This document shows positions 32,175 to 43,075 of a stretch of DNA of 64,000 nucleotides, piece after piece. The position numbers were made by a program, and so were the translations under genes. The stretch spans positions 56,779 through 120,778 of the forward strand of contig NZ_JAOZVR010000118.1 in NCBI RefSeq assembly GCF_025869515.1, read 5' to 3'. How positions within the stretch are numbered: position 1 is the first letter of the stretch; every line of letters begins with the position of its first letter. The DNA is from Ferrovibrio sp. Lineage in GTDB: Bacteria > Pseudomonadota > Alphaproteobacteria > Ferrovibrionales > Ferrovibrionaceae. Below the pieces are notes generated by a model. The model made no database searches. It was not told the DNA's origin and was given only the letters and a program-made list of their open reading frames with translations.

Positions 32175-34488
32175 GGTCTACGGCTTCTGGAGTGCCTGCA
32201 GCGGGTGCGTCATCTGCGAGAAGCGGCGCGAACAGGTTGCGCAAATCATTGTTGTCGAACTTGTCTATTCGATTCGATTGCAATTGCGCCACATCTCCGG
32301 TTTCGGTCTCTTCCGTGTTCGCCGCAACGCTGGCGATGGCCTCTCTTATAAGGCGCTCGGCCCGCTCGATATCTTCTTCCGGCACATTTGCCTTTTCTGC
32401 CAAGCCCTTCAGTGTCGTCAAATGGTCCTTCAATGTGGACTCTGAGAACTCAAGATCAATATCACTTTCAACATTCTGAACCTGGCGATGAATGACGACA
32501 TTAATCGCTTCCTTCACCGATTCTCCAATCTGGGGCGCCTCATCACTGGAATAGGACAGCCGGGACAGCGTATCGATTGAATAGTTTTTCTGATCGATGA
32601 GGCTCACCAAAAATGCTTCCAGTCTCTCGATGAAATCCCCATCGCTGGGAAACCTGGGAAAAAATCCGCGACGAATGCGGCTCGCGAGCTGAATCATATC
32701 CGCGCCGTCGCGCCAGGCTTCGAAGTTGCCGAGGTCCTCTTCTTCGAAGAGCTGGCGTGCCAAATTTCCGAAATACTCGTCCGTCGAATTGTAGTCTAGC
32801 TCCAGCAGGAACTTCGTCCGCTCTGCATACCCCGCATCGCAGATAACCAGATCTTCCGAATCCTTCTCTTTCTTGTATAGCGGCAACGTCAAGCAGAGTG
32901 GCGCCACCCACCGGAACGCGTTGATGAAATCCTGATTGTCTCGACTGACCAGTTGCTTTCGGTCTGCGAAATTGAAAAGGCTTATCGCCCAATTCGCCTT
33001 GCAGGCCATTCTCGCGCAATCCGTCAGAATCCTGATATCTGCCAGGTACTTTGCCAGATAGTCCCGAAGCGAAGGGTTTACGAAGCGGACCTGGCCATTC
33101 GAGATGTTTACAAAACCGCCCTCAACAATCTTGAGAGCCTCCTCAAAATCCTTCGGTCCGCGCGGAATACTATATTTCTCGCACAAGGAAATATGCAGCG
33201 GCTCAAACGCTATCTGCAGCTCTTCGATGTCTTCTCCCGATTCCGGATAGAAAAAAAGAGCTATAATCAGGTGGCGGCATTTGTCGGGAATATGCTTGGT
33301 AAAGGGCTTCTCCCAAATGCCTTCCGGGTTATTCAGAACCTTGATGAACTCGCCAGGGTAATCCTCCGGCTTCATCTCACCGACCTTGTCCCTGTCGGTC
33401 ATCCAGTCAATCACACGCGGACTGTAGTTCTTGTGGTCCACGATATCCTTAAAAGCATTTTTCTCAGCAAGGGCACGGATGAAAGCCTTAGGTGTTTGCC
33501 GAACCAGAAGGTGATTGTAGAGAATGCGCGCCTTGATGCGGCGCGTATAATGCCCGACATCAAGTACATACTTCACTATGTTGACCTTCTGACTGCCGAT
33601 ATGCTCTGAAACGCGTCCGGCTTCTTCCAGTATGTACGCCCTCGTCGTAAGAATGAACCGCGCGTTCTTGGCATTCTGCACCCGGTTGATGAACTTCATC
33701 AAAAGGGAGTCCTTCATGGCCAACGACCTGTGGTCTAGAGCAATTTGCCCGAGGAAATCGTCGAAGAAGATGATCTTGTTCTTCGCATCGTCGATCTCCG
33801 CAAAACCGTCATCCAGGTCCTTGATGGCAAGAAACTCCCAGTTGTCGGCGACGTAGTAGTAGGAGAGCATTTCGGCAAGCGTTGACTTCCCCACACCTGG
33901 CGGGCCGGAAATTATAAGGACATGTGTCTTTTCAAGCTTGTCCCGCGCTGCTTTGAAACTCGGGTTCTGCGCGTAGACCTCAACCTTCCTGCGGATTTCT
34001 TCCAGGGTGATTTTCGTGAACGCCCGCGACGACGCCCTGAGGATGTGCTCAAGAACAGCCGCGTTCGAAAGCCAAAGCTTGATATGGGCCTTCTGAATGT
34101 CCGGGTTTTCGCGCAGCAACTGCTCTAGCTGCTCAGCGCCGAAGAGATCAGCCTCACTCTGGAGCCACGGACCGATTTCGCCTGCGAGCGCCCGCTTGTT
34201 TGGCGGCGTCAAACTCTGCGAGGTCGTCAGGATGTAGCGGGACGGCTTCAGTGCGTCGATGGTCGGCCGCGACAGCTTCATTGTCCGTTTCAGCGACCGG
34301 AAGGGAGACCGAGAAAGGTGCTTTGCCTGCAGTACGGTCAGTTCACCGCCAACGCTGTGGCGACCGTCCATGCCCTGGTCCGGTCCTGGGCCGAATGCCT
34401 CGAACTCGATGTCCAGCTTGCGACCTATCAGATCGATGGACAAATCCTCGAAATCCGCATGAGACAGGTTGGGGAAATTGGCCGACAA
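32143..34488 (-). CDS. Mrr-like nuclease / nSTAND3 NTPase fusion
   Basis: 781 aa. The N-terminal about 130 residues are Mrr-like: FEDLSIDLIG, then PDQGMD41G and LQ54-A-K56, a QxK variant of the catalytic motif. An nSTAND3-type NTPase follows, with Walker A GPPGVGKS (195-202) and Walker B FFDD (241-244) in KNKIIFFDDFLGQ. The remainder is helical. This architecture is widespread among putative defence proteins. It starts with TTG at 34488, supported by an AGGA site 7 nt upstream and by the family-like N-terminus; no in-frame ATG fits. It lies 23 bp after the Rad50-like gene and is probably in its operon. Confidence 0.82.
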   Translation of the reverse strand: MSANFPNLSHADFEDLSIDLIGRKLDIEFEAFGPGPDQGMDGRHSVGGELTVLQAKHLSRSPFRSLKRTMKLSRPTIDALKPSRYILTTSQSLTPPNKRALAGEIGPWLQSEADLFGAEQLEQLLRENPDIQKAHIKLWLSNAAVLEHILRASSRAFTKITLEEIRRKVEVYAQNPSFKAARDKLEKTHVLIISGPPGVGKSTLAEMLSYYYVADNWEFLAIKDLDDGFAEIDDAKNKIIFFDDFLGQIALDHRSLAMKDSLLMKFINRVQNAKNARFILTTRAYILEEAGRVSEHIGSQKVNIVKYVLDVGHYTRRIKARILYNHLLVRQTPKAFIRALAEKNAFKDIVDHKNYSPRVIDWMTDRDKVGEMKPEDYPGEFIKVLNNPEGIWEKPFTKHIPDKCRHLIIALFFYPESGEDIEELQIAFEPLHISLCEKYSIPRGPKDFEEALKIVEGGFVNISNGQVRFVNPSLRDYLAKYLADIRILTDCARMACKANWAISLFNFADRKQLVSRDNQDFINAFRWVAPLCLTLPLYKKEKDSEDLVICDAGYAERTKFLLELDYNSTDEYFGNLARQLFEEEDLGNFEAWRDGADMIQLASRIRRGFFPRFPSDGDFIERLEAFLVSLIDQKNYSIDTLSRLSYSSDEAPQIGESVKEAINVVIHRQVQNVESDIDLEFSESTLKDHLTTLKGLAEKANVPEEDIERAERLIREAIASVAANTEETETGDVAQLQSNRIDKFDNNDLRNLFAPLLADDAPAAGTPEAVDPTPQISPQAD

Positions 34489-34511
34489 CGGGACATCCTG
34501 CTTTTTGGCGC

Positions 34512-36992
34512 TTAAACCTTCTGCGACAGCGACTTGTAGTACTTCCAGTTACCCGAGCCTGCCGGGTCATCGTACTGGAAGCAGCGGGCATAGGCATCAA
34601 TCGAGGCAATTACCCCATGCAGCGCCGACGCCGAAAGGCTGGAGGTAGACGCTGTCGCCCAGTGCGACAGGTAGTTCCCGGCCAATGCCGCAACGTTGGC
34701 AGTCAAGCTGGTTTGCTGCGCGGCATCCAGCACCAGCCGATTCGCGGCCTTGTGCAGGTCAACCGCACTCTCAATGGCCGCCAGAGCATCATCTACCATC
34801 TTTTTGGTGTCGTTAATCGCAAAGGCCAACGGCACCGGAATCCGCACCTTGTCGATTATCTGGAGCAGTGTGAACTCCAACAGCTGCCGGATATACGGCT
34901 CTGCAGCATCCTCACGCCCCGCGTTGAGGTGAGCCAGCGCCTTGTCCCGTATCTGGTTGGCAGAAACCGTCTGCGTCACGATTTCTGTCTGGGCAGTGCC
35001 GTATAGCTTCTGGTGACTCCAGCCGCCACTGTGGACGTTTTTGTTGAATAGCTTCTCCAGCAAACCGTCATGGCTGAGCAGTATGACCTGCAGCCCATCT
35101 GCCTTCATCGGACGCGCGAACTCTTTCCGGATGAGCTCCATCATATGCCACTGGTGGCCCGCATCGAAACTGGAAGTGATATCATCCAGGACAATAAACT
35201 TCGGTGCCCCGCCATACAGCGATGCCGCCGCCAGATAGACCGAGACCGACAGCGCATTCCGGAAGCTTTCCGACAGCAGTGCCAGGGCTGAAAGCCCCTT
35301 GGGCGCAGCAAGGCCCCAGAAATCAGTCAGGCTGAGCGACAGCTCCTCGGTGCCATCGCGCTTGTCGAGCTTCGGCACAACCGGCGAAACCATGATTTTC
35401 TGGAACATGTCCTTGAAGGTCGGCTCGATTGCCACAAGCCGTCGCTTCGATGCCCTGGATTCCGCACCCGCAAACCGCTCGCTTGCCGTGGTCAAGAACG
35501 TCTTTACCTTATTGATTTTGGCCAGCTGAGCGGCAAATCCATCCCTCGCGGAATGCGCCTTCTTCGCAGCATCCCAGTGCGTCCGCAGACGACGTGCGAT
35601 TTCAACCTTGGTCGTGACGTTGAGCAGCGATGCCGGGAGTCGCGCCCTGATGACTGCCTGAGCGTCGCGAACCGCGGTGAGGCGGTCGGTTAACCGCTGC
35701 CGCAATGTTGCCCGCCACGCCCAAAGGTCAGTAACGTTCTGCTCGGTTAGCGATTTCGTATCTATACTGGCCATGAAGGTGGCGGCATGGCGAACCTCAT
35801 CCTGTAGCGCCGCCTGCGCCTCGACGTCCCTGAGCTTCGCCCATCCGCTGGCCGTCCATTCCGCCGAGATTTTTACGGCCAGGTTCTTTACCTCAGCATA
35901 GTAGCCGAGCTTCGTATCCATGTGGGCGGTCTGGGACGTGCCGGTATCGCCTTCGCAAGCCGCACACTTCGTATCGTCTTCCCAGGTACCGGATTTCAGC
36001 ACCTTCTCATTGGCGGCATACAGCTCATAGAGCAGGTCACCGCTCGTCGCCGCCATAGCCGCATCGCGCACAACAGCCAGTGCCTTCAGCGCCTCGAAGC
36101 TCTCATCCGACAGGCCATCAGACAGCAAGTCGGCGAGTGCCGCATCTCGCTGCATCAGAGCGGCCAGTTCATCCCGGTCCGTGCCACCGTCTTCCTTGGT
36201 GATTGCAGCCTGGCAATCATCGAAGGACACCGTATCGAATGTCTTGCCGCCACAAACCGTCTTCAGGACCGGGAAGGCTGCCAGCGCATTCAAGGCCTGC
36301 GCCTTGACATCAGCCTCCGGCAGGCTGCCGTCCATGTCGATACCGGTCAGCGCTTTGAACTCATTGACTGTCGATGTTGCTTCCTTGGTGTATGTCGCAG
36401 CGTTCTGCGTCTTCTGCGCTTCAAGGTTCGTGACCTGGAAATGGTTGTTGAACGCCTTGGTGTTCGTAAGCTCCTTCAGCTCGCCGCGGACGTCCGAATA
36501 CTGGGCCATACCAAGCAGGCCAGAAAACCATTGACCCCGCTTCGTTGACGACAACTGCAGGAAGGTTCGCAGCGTGTCGTGGTCCAACAGCACAAACTCG
36601 CGGTTCAGCTCCTTCAGCAGGGCTTCCGCATCGACACCTGCCGAACCCGATACCGTCCGGACGCCATTTGCATCACGCTTAACCGTCACCGTGACACTGC
36701 CGCCTCCAGCGACCGGCGCAACGGTCAAACTGATGGTACCCACACTGCCAGGATGGAACATATTCAGGTAATAGCCGCCGCCATTCTCGCGGGCTTCAAG
36801 GTCGCTGAGCTTAGGTACCGTGCCACGCAGCACATAGCTCAGGGCATCGAAAATGGAGCTCTTGCCGACACCGTTCCGCGCGAACACCGAATTGACCTTG
36901 TCCGTCGCAAACTTCAGGACCAGCGGGTCGGCCTCATTGTTGATGCCGCGAAAACCCTCGATTTCCAGTTTCTCCAGGAACCAGCCGCTCAT
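34512..36992 (-). CDS. Rad50/RloC-like ABC ATPase with one CxxC
   Basis: 826 aa. N-terminal SMC/RecF-type head: LEIEGFRGINN and Walker A ARNGVGKSS (38-46; the usual first Gly is Ala). C343-x-x-C346 in the middle resembles a zinc hook. The C-terminal head half has an ABC signature LSESFRNA (573-580), Walker B FIVLDDITSSFD (599-610) and H-loop LLSHD (638-642). About 180 residues then follow, largely helical and unassigned, where RloC carries its anticodon nuclease; I do not see that nuclease motif. Start ATG overlaps the stop of the 74-aa gene (ATGA), and the Mrr-nSTAND3 gene follows 23 bp later. Confidence 0.78.
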   Translation of the reverse strand: MSGWFLEKLEIEGFRGINNEADPLVLKFATDKVNSVFARNGVGKSSIFDALSYVLRGTVPKLSDLEARENGGGYYLNMFHPGSVGTISLTVAPVAGGGSVTVTVKRDANGVRTVSGSAGVDAEALLKELNREFVLLDHDTLRTFLQLSSTKRGQWFSGLLGMAQYSDVRGELKELTNTKAFNNHFQVTNLEAQKTQNAATYTKEATSTVNEFKALTGIDMDGSLPEADVKAQALNALAAFPVLKTVCGGKTFDTVSFDDCQAAITKEDGGTDRDELAALMQRDAALADLLSDGLSDESFEALKALAVVRDAAMAATSGDLLYELYAANEKVLKSGTWEDDTKCAACEGDTGTSQTAHMDTKLGYYAEVKNLAVKISAEWTASGWAKLRDVEAQAALQDEVRHAATFMASIDTKSLTEQNVTDLWAWRATLRQRLTDRLTAVRDAQAVIRARLPASLLNVTTKVEIARRLRTHWDAAKKAHSARDGFAAQLAKINKVKTFLTTASERFAGAESRASKRRLVAIEPTFKDMFQKIMVSPVVPKLDKRDGTEELSLSLTDFWGLAAPKGLSALALLSESFRNALSVSVYLAAASLYGGAPKFIVLDDITSSFDAGHQWHMMELIRKEFARPMKADGLQVILLSHDGLLEKLFNKNVHSGGWSHQKLYGTAQTEIVTQTVSANQIRDKALAHLNAGREDAAEPYIRQLLEFTLLQIIDKVRIPVPLAFAINDTKKMVDDALAAIESAVDLHKAANRLVLDAAQQTSLTANVAALAGNYLSHWATASTSSLSASALHGVIASIDAYARCFQYDDPAGSGNWKYYKSLSQKV

Positions 36993-37213
36993 GACTTCGG
37001 CGCCTCAGCCAGCATAGCCAGAAGCGCATCCCAGATCTCTTCCCGCCGGTCGTCGCCGTCCCGACGCGCATTGCCAAGCGTGACCCGCAGAGCAGCCGAC
37101 AGATTCCCATCTTCAGCCTCCAGGCTGTCGAAGAAGGCGTGGAGATTGTCGTCGAACGATTTCGCGTCGTCGAAATCAAACTGGGCGGCCGGTGCCGCTG
37201 CTGCCGTTGCCAT
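36989..37213 (-). CDS. 74-aa acidic protein coupled to the Rad50-like ATPase
   Basis: Start ATG 37213 is chosen because the longer frame (to 37273) begins with an unlikely low-complexity stretch; the ribosome binding site is weak in both cases. After an Ala-rich N-terminus the protein is acidic and helical (FDFDDAKSFDDNLHAFFDSLE, EEIWDALLAMLAE). It shares the ATGA stop/start with the ATPase gene. Likely a small accessory subunit; no family recognised. Confidence 0.55.
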   Translation of the reverse strand: MATAAAAPAAQFDFDDAKSFDDNLHAFFDSLEAEDGNLSAALRVTLGNARRDGDDRREEIWDALLAMLAEAPKS

Positions 37214-37430
37214 CGGATTACCCACGCCATTGTTACCGCGTCTGTCGTGATTGCCGCATGCGACCCCTCGCACCGGCCAACAGATCGCGAATTCCTGACT
37301 CGCAGGATAGGTTACGGGCGCATGTGCGGACTGGCAACTACGGCGGGTAAATTCCTCCGCCTACGGGCGAAATCCGAGCCCGGTGCGGCAGCCTGCGCGA
37401 GAGGAAGGCCGAGGCCCCAGGGTGGCGGGC

Positions 37431-37471
37431 GGTGCATCGAAAGGGACACTCACTATACCCTTCGATACACC
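37431..37471. promoter_or_regulatory. Imperfect palindrome upstream of the Rad50-like operon
   Basis: GGTGcATCGAAaGGG (37431-37445) and CCCTTCGATaCACC (37458-37471) flank ACACTCACTATA; lower-case positions are mismatched or bulged. It is 218 bp before the 74-aa gene and just after the stop of the upstream gene. The TCGAAAGGNACACT part is shared with the perfect palindrome at 27052-27099. Could be an operator or transcript hairpin. Confidence 0.5.
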
Positions 37472-37505
37472 GCAGCACCTGACGGTACCCGGCCATCGGG
37501 AAGCC

Positions 37506-37889
37506 CTAACGCCTGAAGATGACACCGCCCGTCATGGCATCTGCCCCCGGCTCCGGCACCCCCAGCTCCATAGCCGAGATCCGATCCACTATGGGGTGCA
37601 AGTCGGTGTGGGCGTCGTACCTGAAATCATGGATTGCCCGGTAACGGCCCTGACCGGCCAGCCAGGCAATGGATGCCACCAAGCTATTCGATGGCGGCCC
37701 GTCCGACACGACCGGGACAACCGCGCCGAAGATTCGGACGGCTTGCCCATATTCGGCAGCCGCCTTGTCCAAGGCGGCCTCCAGGGCCATCAGAAGCGAG
37801 TCCGGGTCCGTCGGAAGGGGGAGCACCTCTATGGGCTGCTCTGGGGCGTCCGGACTGCCGAGGGAGAGGTAGTGGCTGATTTCGTACAT
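37506..37889 (-). CDS. 127-aa protein of unknown function
   Basis: Start ATG 37889 follows a CAGGAC site; the frame extends to 37961 but without support. Beginning MYEISHYLSLG, it contains a helical segment (LLMALEAALDKAAAEYG) and a Val/Ile-rich beta-like core (AVRIFGAVVPVV). No domain recognised. It marks the right edge of the accessory island, next to the gyrB terminator. Confidence 0.5.
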   Translation of the reverse strand: MYEISHYLSLGSPDAPEQPIEVLPLPTDPDSLLMALEAALDKAAAEYGQAVRIFGAVVPVVSDGPPSNSLVASIAWLAGQGRYRAIHDFRYDAHTDLHPIVDRISAMELGVPEPGADAMTGGVIFRR

Positions 37890-38018
37890 GGGCCGTCCTG
37901 GGGCTGGCGTGGTTACCCGAGGATGGACTGGCCGCTGGCAAGGAAGATAAGGAGGCTTCATCGGCCGAAATCACGGGGGCTTCCGCGGGTGACTGAGGCC
38001 TCGTTGAAATCAAAAGGA

Positions 38019-38065
38019 AAAAGCCGCTGCCAGAGTCACCAATTGGTTTCCCGGCAGCGGCTTTT
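38019..38065 (-). terminator. Intrinsic terminator after gyrB
   Basis: A perfect 13-bp stem (AAAAGCCGCTGCC / GGCAGCGGCTTTT, 21-nt loop) lies 46 nt beyond the gyrB stop. On the minus strand the stem is followed by a T-rich run (TTTTTCCTTTT), giving a clear Rho-independent terminator for the dnaA-gyrB block. Confidence 0.85.
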
Positions 38066-38110
38066 CGGTCCCGTTCGGCGGTTATTTGGTTAACCGCACA
38101 TTGAGACAAA

Positions 38111-40552
<2,442 letters not shown>

Positions 40553-40564
40553 TCAACTGCCAAA

Positions 40565-41764
40565 TCAGCAAGAAACGGCGGCCCGCGGCGTCACCATGCC
40601 ATCGGTCACCGTGAAAAACTCCGCACGGCCGGCCAGACCCGCGAACAGGTCTTCATCCGTACCGGTCAGCCAGACCTGCCCGCCGAGCGCGAGCAGTTCC
40701 TCGTACAATGCCGCCCGCCGCCGGGCATCGAGATGCGCCGACACCTCATCCAGCAGCATCAGCGGCGCCATGGCGCGGCGGGCGCGGATCAGCCGCGCAT
40801 TCGCCAGTGTGATGGCGATCAGCAGTGCCTTCTGCTCGCCGGTCGAACATTGCGCGGCGGGCTGGTCCTTGTCGGCATGCCAGACCGCCATGTCGCTGCG
40901 ATGCGGACCTTCTGTGGCCGCACCGGCTTCGCGGTCGATGCCGCGCCGTTCGGCCAGCAGCACCCGCAGTTTCTCTTCCGCCGCCAGCGCCGGCATGTCG
41001 GCCAGCCAGGTCTCGACCGGGCCCTGGGCCGCCAGCCGCGCCCGCGGAAACGGACCGGTGGCCAGCGCCATGCCGGCCTCGATGCGGGCCAGGCCGTCGC
41101 GCCGTGCGGCCGCCACGGCCACGCCATGCTCGGCCATCTGGCTTTCCAGCGCCGCCAGCCAGGCCGGATCGGCGCCGCCAAACTTCAGCAGGCGATTGCG
41201 TTCCCGCATCGCCTTCTCATAGGCCGCGACCTGGCGGGCATGCCCGCCATCCAGGCCATAGACCAGCCGGTCCATGAAGCGGCGCCGGGTGGACAGCCCT
41301 TCGACGAACAGACGGTCCATCTGCGGCGTCAGCCAGACCACATCGAGATACTCAACCAGTCCATTGGCGCTGGGCGCCGCCTCGCCGTTGATGCGCACGA
41401 CGCGGCGCTCGCTGCCGTCTTCCTCGCCGCCTTCCGCCAGGCCGGTGCCAATGGCCACCAGACCCACCGTGCTGGCCAGTTCCGCCTGTGCCACCCAGCA
41501 TGCATTGCCGGCTTCGCTGCGGCTGACATCCGACAGTCTGGCGCGACGCAGGCCGCGGCCGGGGCTGAGGAATGACAACGCCTCCAGAATATTGGTCTTG
41601 CCGGCCCCATTCGGCCCGGTCAGCACCACAGGCCCGCCATTCAGTCGCAGATGCAGATCGGCGTAATTGCGGAAGTCGCGCAGGTTAAGGGACAGAACCG
41701 CGGTGCCGCCTGCTGCCGTGCCTTCATACGACTGTTCCGCAACCCTTGCCGCGCTGCGTACCAA
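40565..41764 (-). CDS. recF: DNA replication and repair protein RecF
   Basis: 399 aa with the RecF signatures: LRDFRNYADLHL, Walker A GPNGAGKTNILEALSFLSPGRG, and a C-terminal Walker B/D-loop region (PLMLLDEVSAHLDARRR). RecF helps load RecA at gaps coated with SSB. The frame begins with TTG at 41764, 1 bp after the dnaN stop; no ATG lies upstream of the conserved N-terminus, so a non-ATG start is likely, and the true start may be several codons later. Confidence 0.97.
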   Translation of the reverse strand: MVRSAARVAEQSYEGTAAGGTAVLSLNLRDFRNYADLHLRLNGGPVVLTGPNGAGKTNILEALSFLSPGRGLRRARLSDVSRSEAGNACWVAQAELASTVGLVAIGTGLAEGGEEDGSERRVVRINGEAAPSANGLVEYLDVVWLTPQMDRLFVEGLSTRRRFMDRLVYGLDGGHARQVAAYEKAMRERNRLLKFGGADPAWLAALESQMAEHGVAVAAARRDGLARIEAGMALATGPFPRARLAAQGPVETWLADMPALAAEEKLRVLLAERRGIDREAGAATEGPHRSDMAVWHADKDQPAAQCSTGEQKALLIAITLANARLIRARRAMAPLMLLDEVSAHLDARRRAALYEELLALGGQVWLTGTDEDLFAGLAGRAEFFTVTDGMVTPRAAVSC

Positions 41765-41765
41765 A

Positions 41766-42884
41766 TCAGACTCGCATCGGCATCAGCACATAGAGCGCAC
41801 CGTCATCGCTCGGGTCGCGTACAACGGTGGGCGCCAGCGCATCAGCCAACAGGAAGCGGGCATTCTCGCCTTCGATCTGCCCGGCAATGTCGAGCAGGTA
41901 GCGCGAATTGTAACCGACCTCAATTGGCGCCGAGCTGTAGGCGGCGGTCAGCTGTTCCGAGGCCGAGCCCTGATCGGGGCTGGTCGCCGACAGCTCGATA
42001 CCCTCGGGCTTCAGCGACATCTTCACCGCGCGGCTCTTCTCGGTCGAGATGGTGGCGACGCGGTCGACGGCAGCGGCAAAGGCCTTGCTGTCGACTTCCA
42101 TCACCTTGTCGTTGTCGCGCGGAATCACGCGCTCGTATTCGGGGAAGGCGCCATCAATCAGCTTCGACACCAGCACCAGATCGCCGATGGCGAAACGGAT
42201 TTTGGTATCGCTCAGTTCGATGCGGGCTTCGTTCGAGCCGCCTTCCAGCAGCTTGCGCAGTTCGCCCACTGTCTTGCGCGGCACGATCACGCCCGGCATG
42301 CCGGCAGCACCGGCCGGCAACGGCGATTCCACACGGGCCAGGCGATGACCATCGGTCGCCACCGCGCGCAGCATCGGCACACCGGCGCTGGAGGCCGCGT
42401 GCAAATAGATGCCGTTCAGGTAATAGCGTGTTTCCTCGGTCGAAATGGCAAAGCGCGTCTTGTCGATCAGGCGGCGCAGCTGGTCGGCCGGCAGCGTGAA
42501 GCTGTGCGGCAGCTCGCCGGCGGCCATGACCGGGAAATCTTCCTTCGGCAGGCAGCTCAGCTTGAAGCTGGAGCGGCCGGCGCGCAGATCGAGCCGCTGC
42601 TCGGCCGGCGTGAAGGTGAGCTCCACCTCGGCGCCTTCGGGCAGCTTGCGCACGATGTCGTAAAAGGTATGCGCAGCCACCGTGGTGGCGCCGGGCTTGG
42701 AGACCTTGGCTGGCAGCTTCTCGACCACCGCGATATCGAGGTCGGTGGCGGTCAGTGCCAGCTTGTCGCCATCGGCTTCCAGCAGCACGTTCGACAGGAT
42801 CGGGATCGTGTTGCGACGCTCGACCACGCTCTGGACATGGCTCAGGGCGGTCAGCAGAACGGCACGCTCGATGGTGAGTTTCAT
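41766..42884 (-). CDS. dnaN: DNA polymerase III beta subunit (sliding clamp)
   Basis: 372 aa starting MKLTIERAVLLTALSHVQSVVERRNTIPILSNVLLEA, the canonical beginning, so ATG 42884 is preferred over the longer frame. Three clamp domains are present and the C-terminus ends in the usual YVLMPMRV. It tethers the polymerase to DNA as a ring dimer. Located between dnaA and recF in the classical order. Confidence 0.98.
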   Translation of the reverse strand: MKLTIERAVLLTALSHVQSVVERRNTIPILSNVLLEADGDKLALTATDLDIAVVEKLPAKVSKPGATTVAAHTFYDIVRKLPEGAEVELTFTPAEQRLDLRAGRSSFKLSCLPKEDFPVMAAGELPHSFTLPADQLRRLIDKTRFAISTEETRYYLNGIYLHAASSAGVPMLRAVATDGHRLARVESPLPAGAAGMPGVIVPRKTVGELRKLLEGGSNEARIELSDTKIRFAIGDLVLVSKLIDGAFPEYERVIPRDNDKVMEVDSKAFAAAVDRVATISTEKSRAVKMSLKPEGIELSATSPDQGSASEQLTAAYSSAPIEVGYNSRYLLDIAGQIEGENARFLLADALAPTVVRDPSDDGALYVLMPMRV

Positions 42885-43075
42885 GATTGGAAACCGGTCA
42901 TGTTTTTGTTGGTTTGCGGCAGGACCTGCCGAGTCCGGCAACTATATCAAACCCCCCTTTTGTACGCGAGGGATTTGGCCCCGCTCAGGGCCGTTTTTGC
43001 ATGTGCGAAGGACCCGCGTTGCCGCGAGCCCTTCATCAAATCAAACCATTGAAAATGTTGAGTTTTTTTTAAAAC

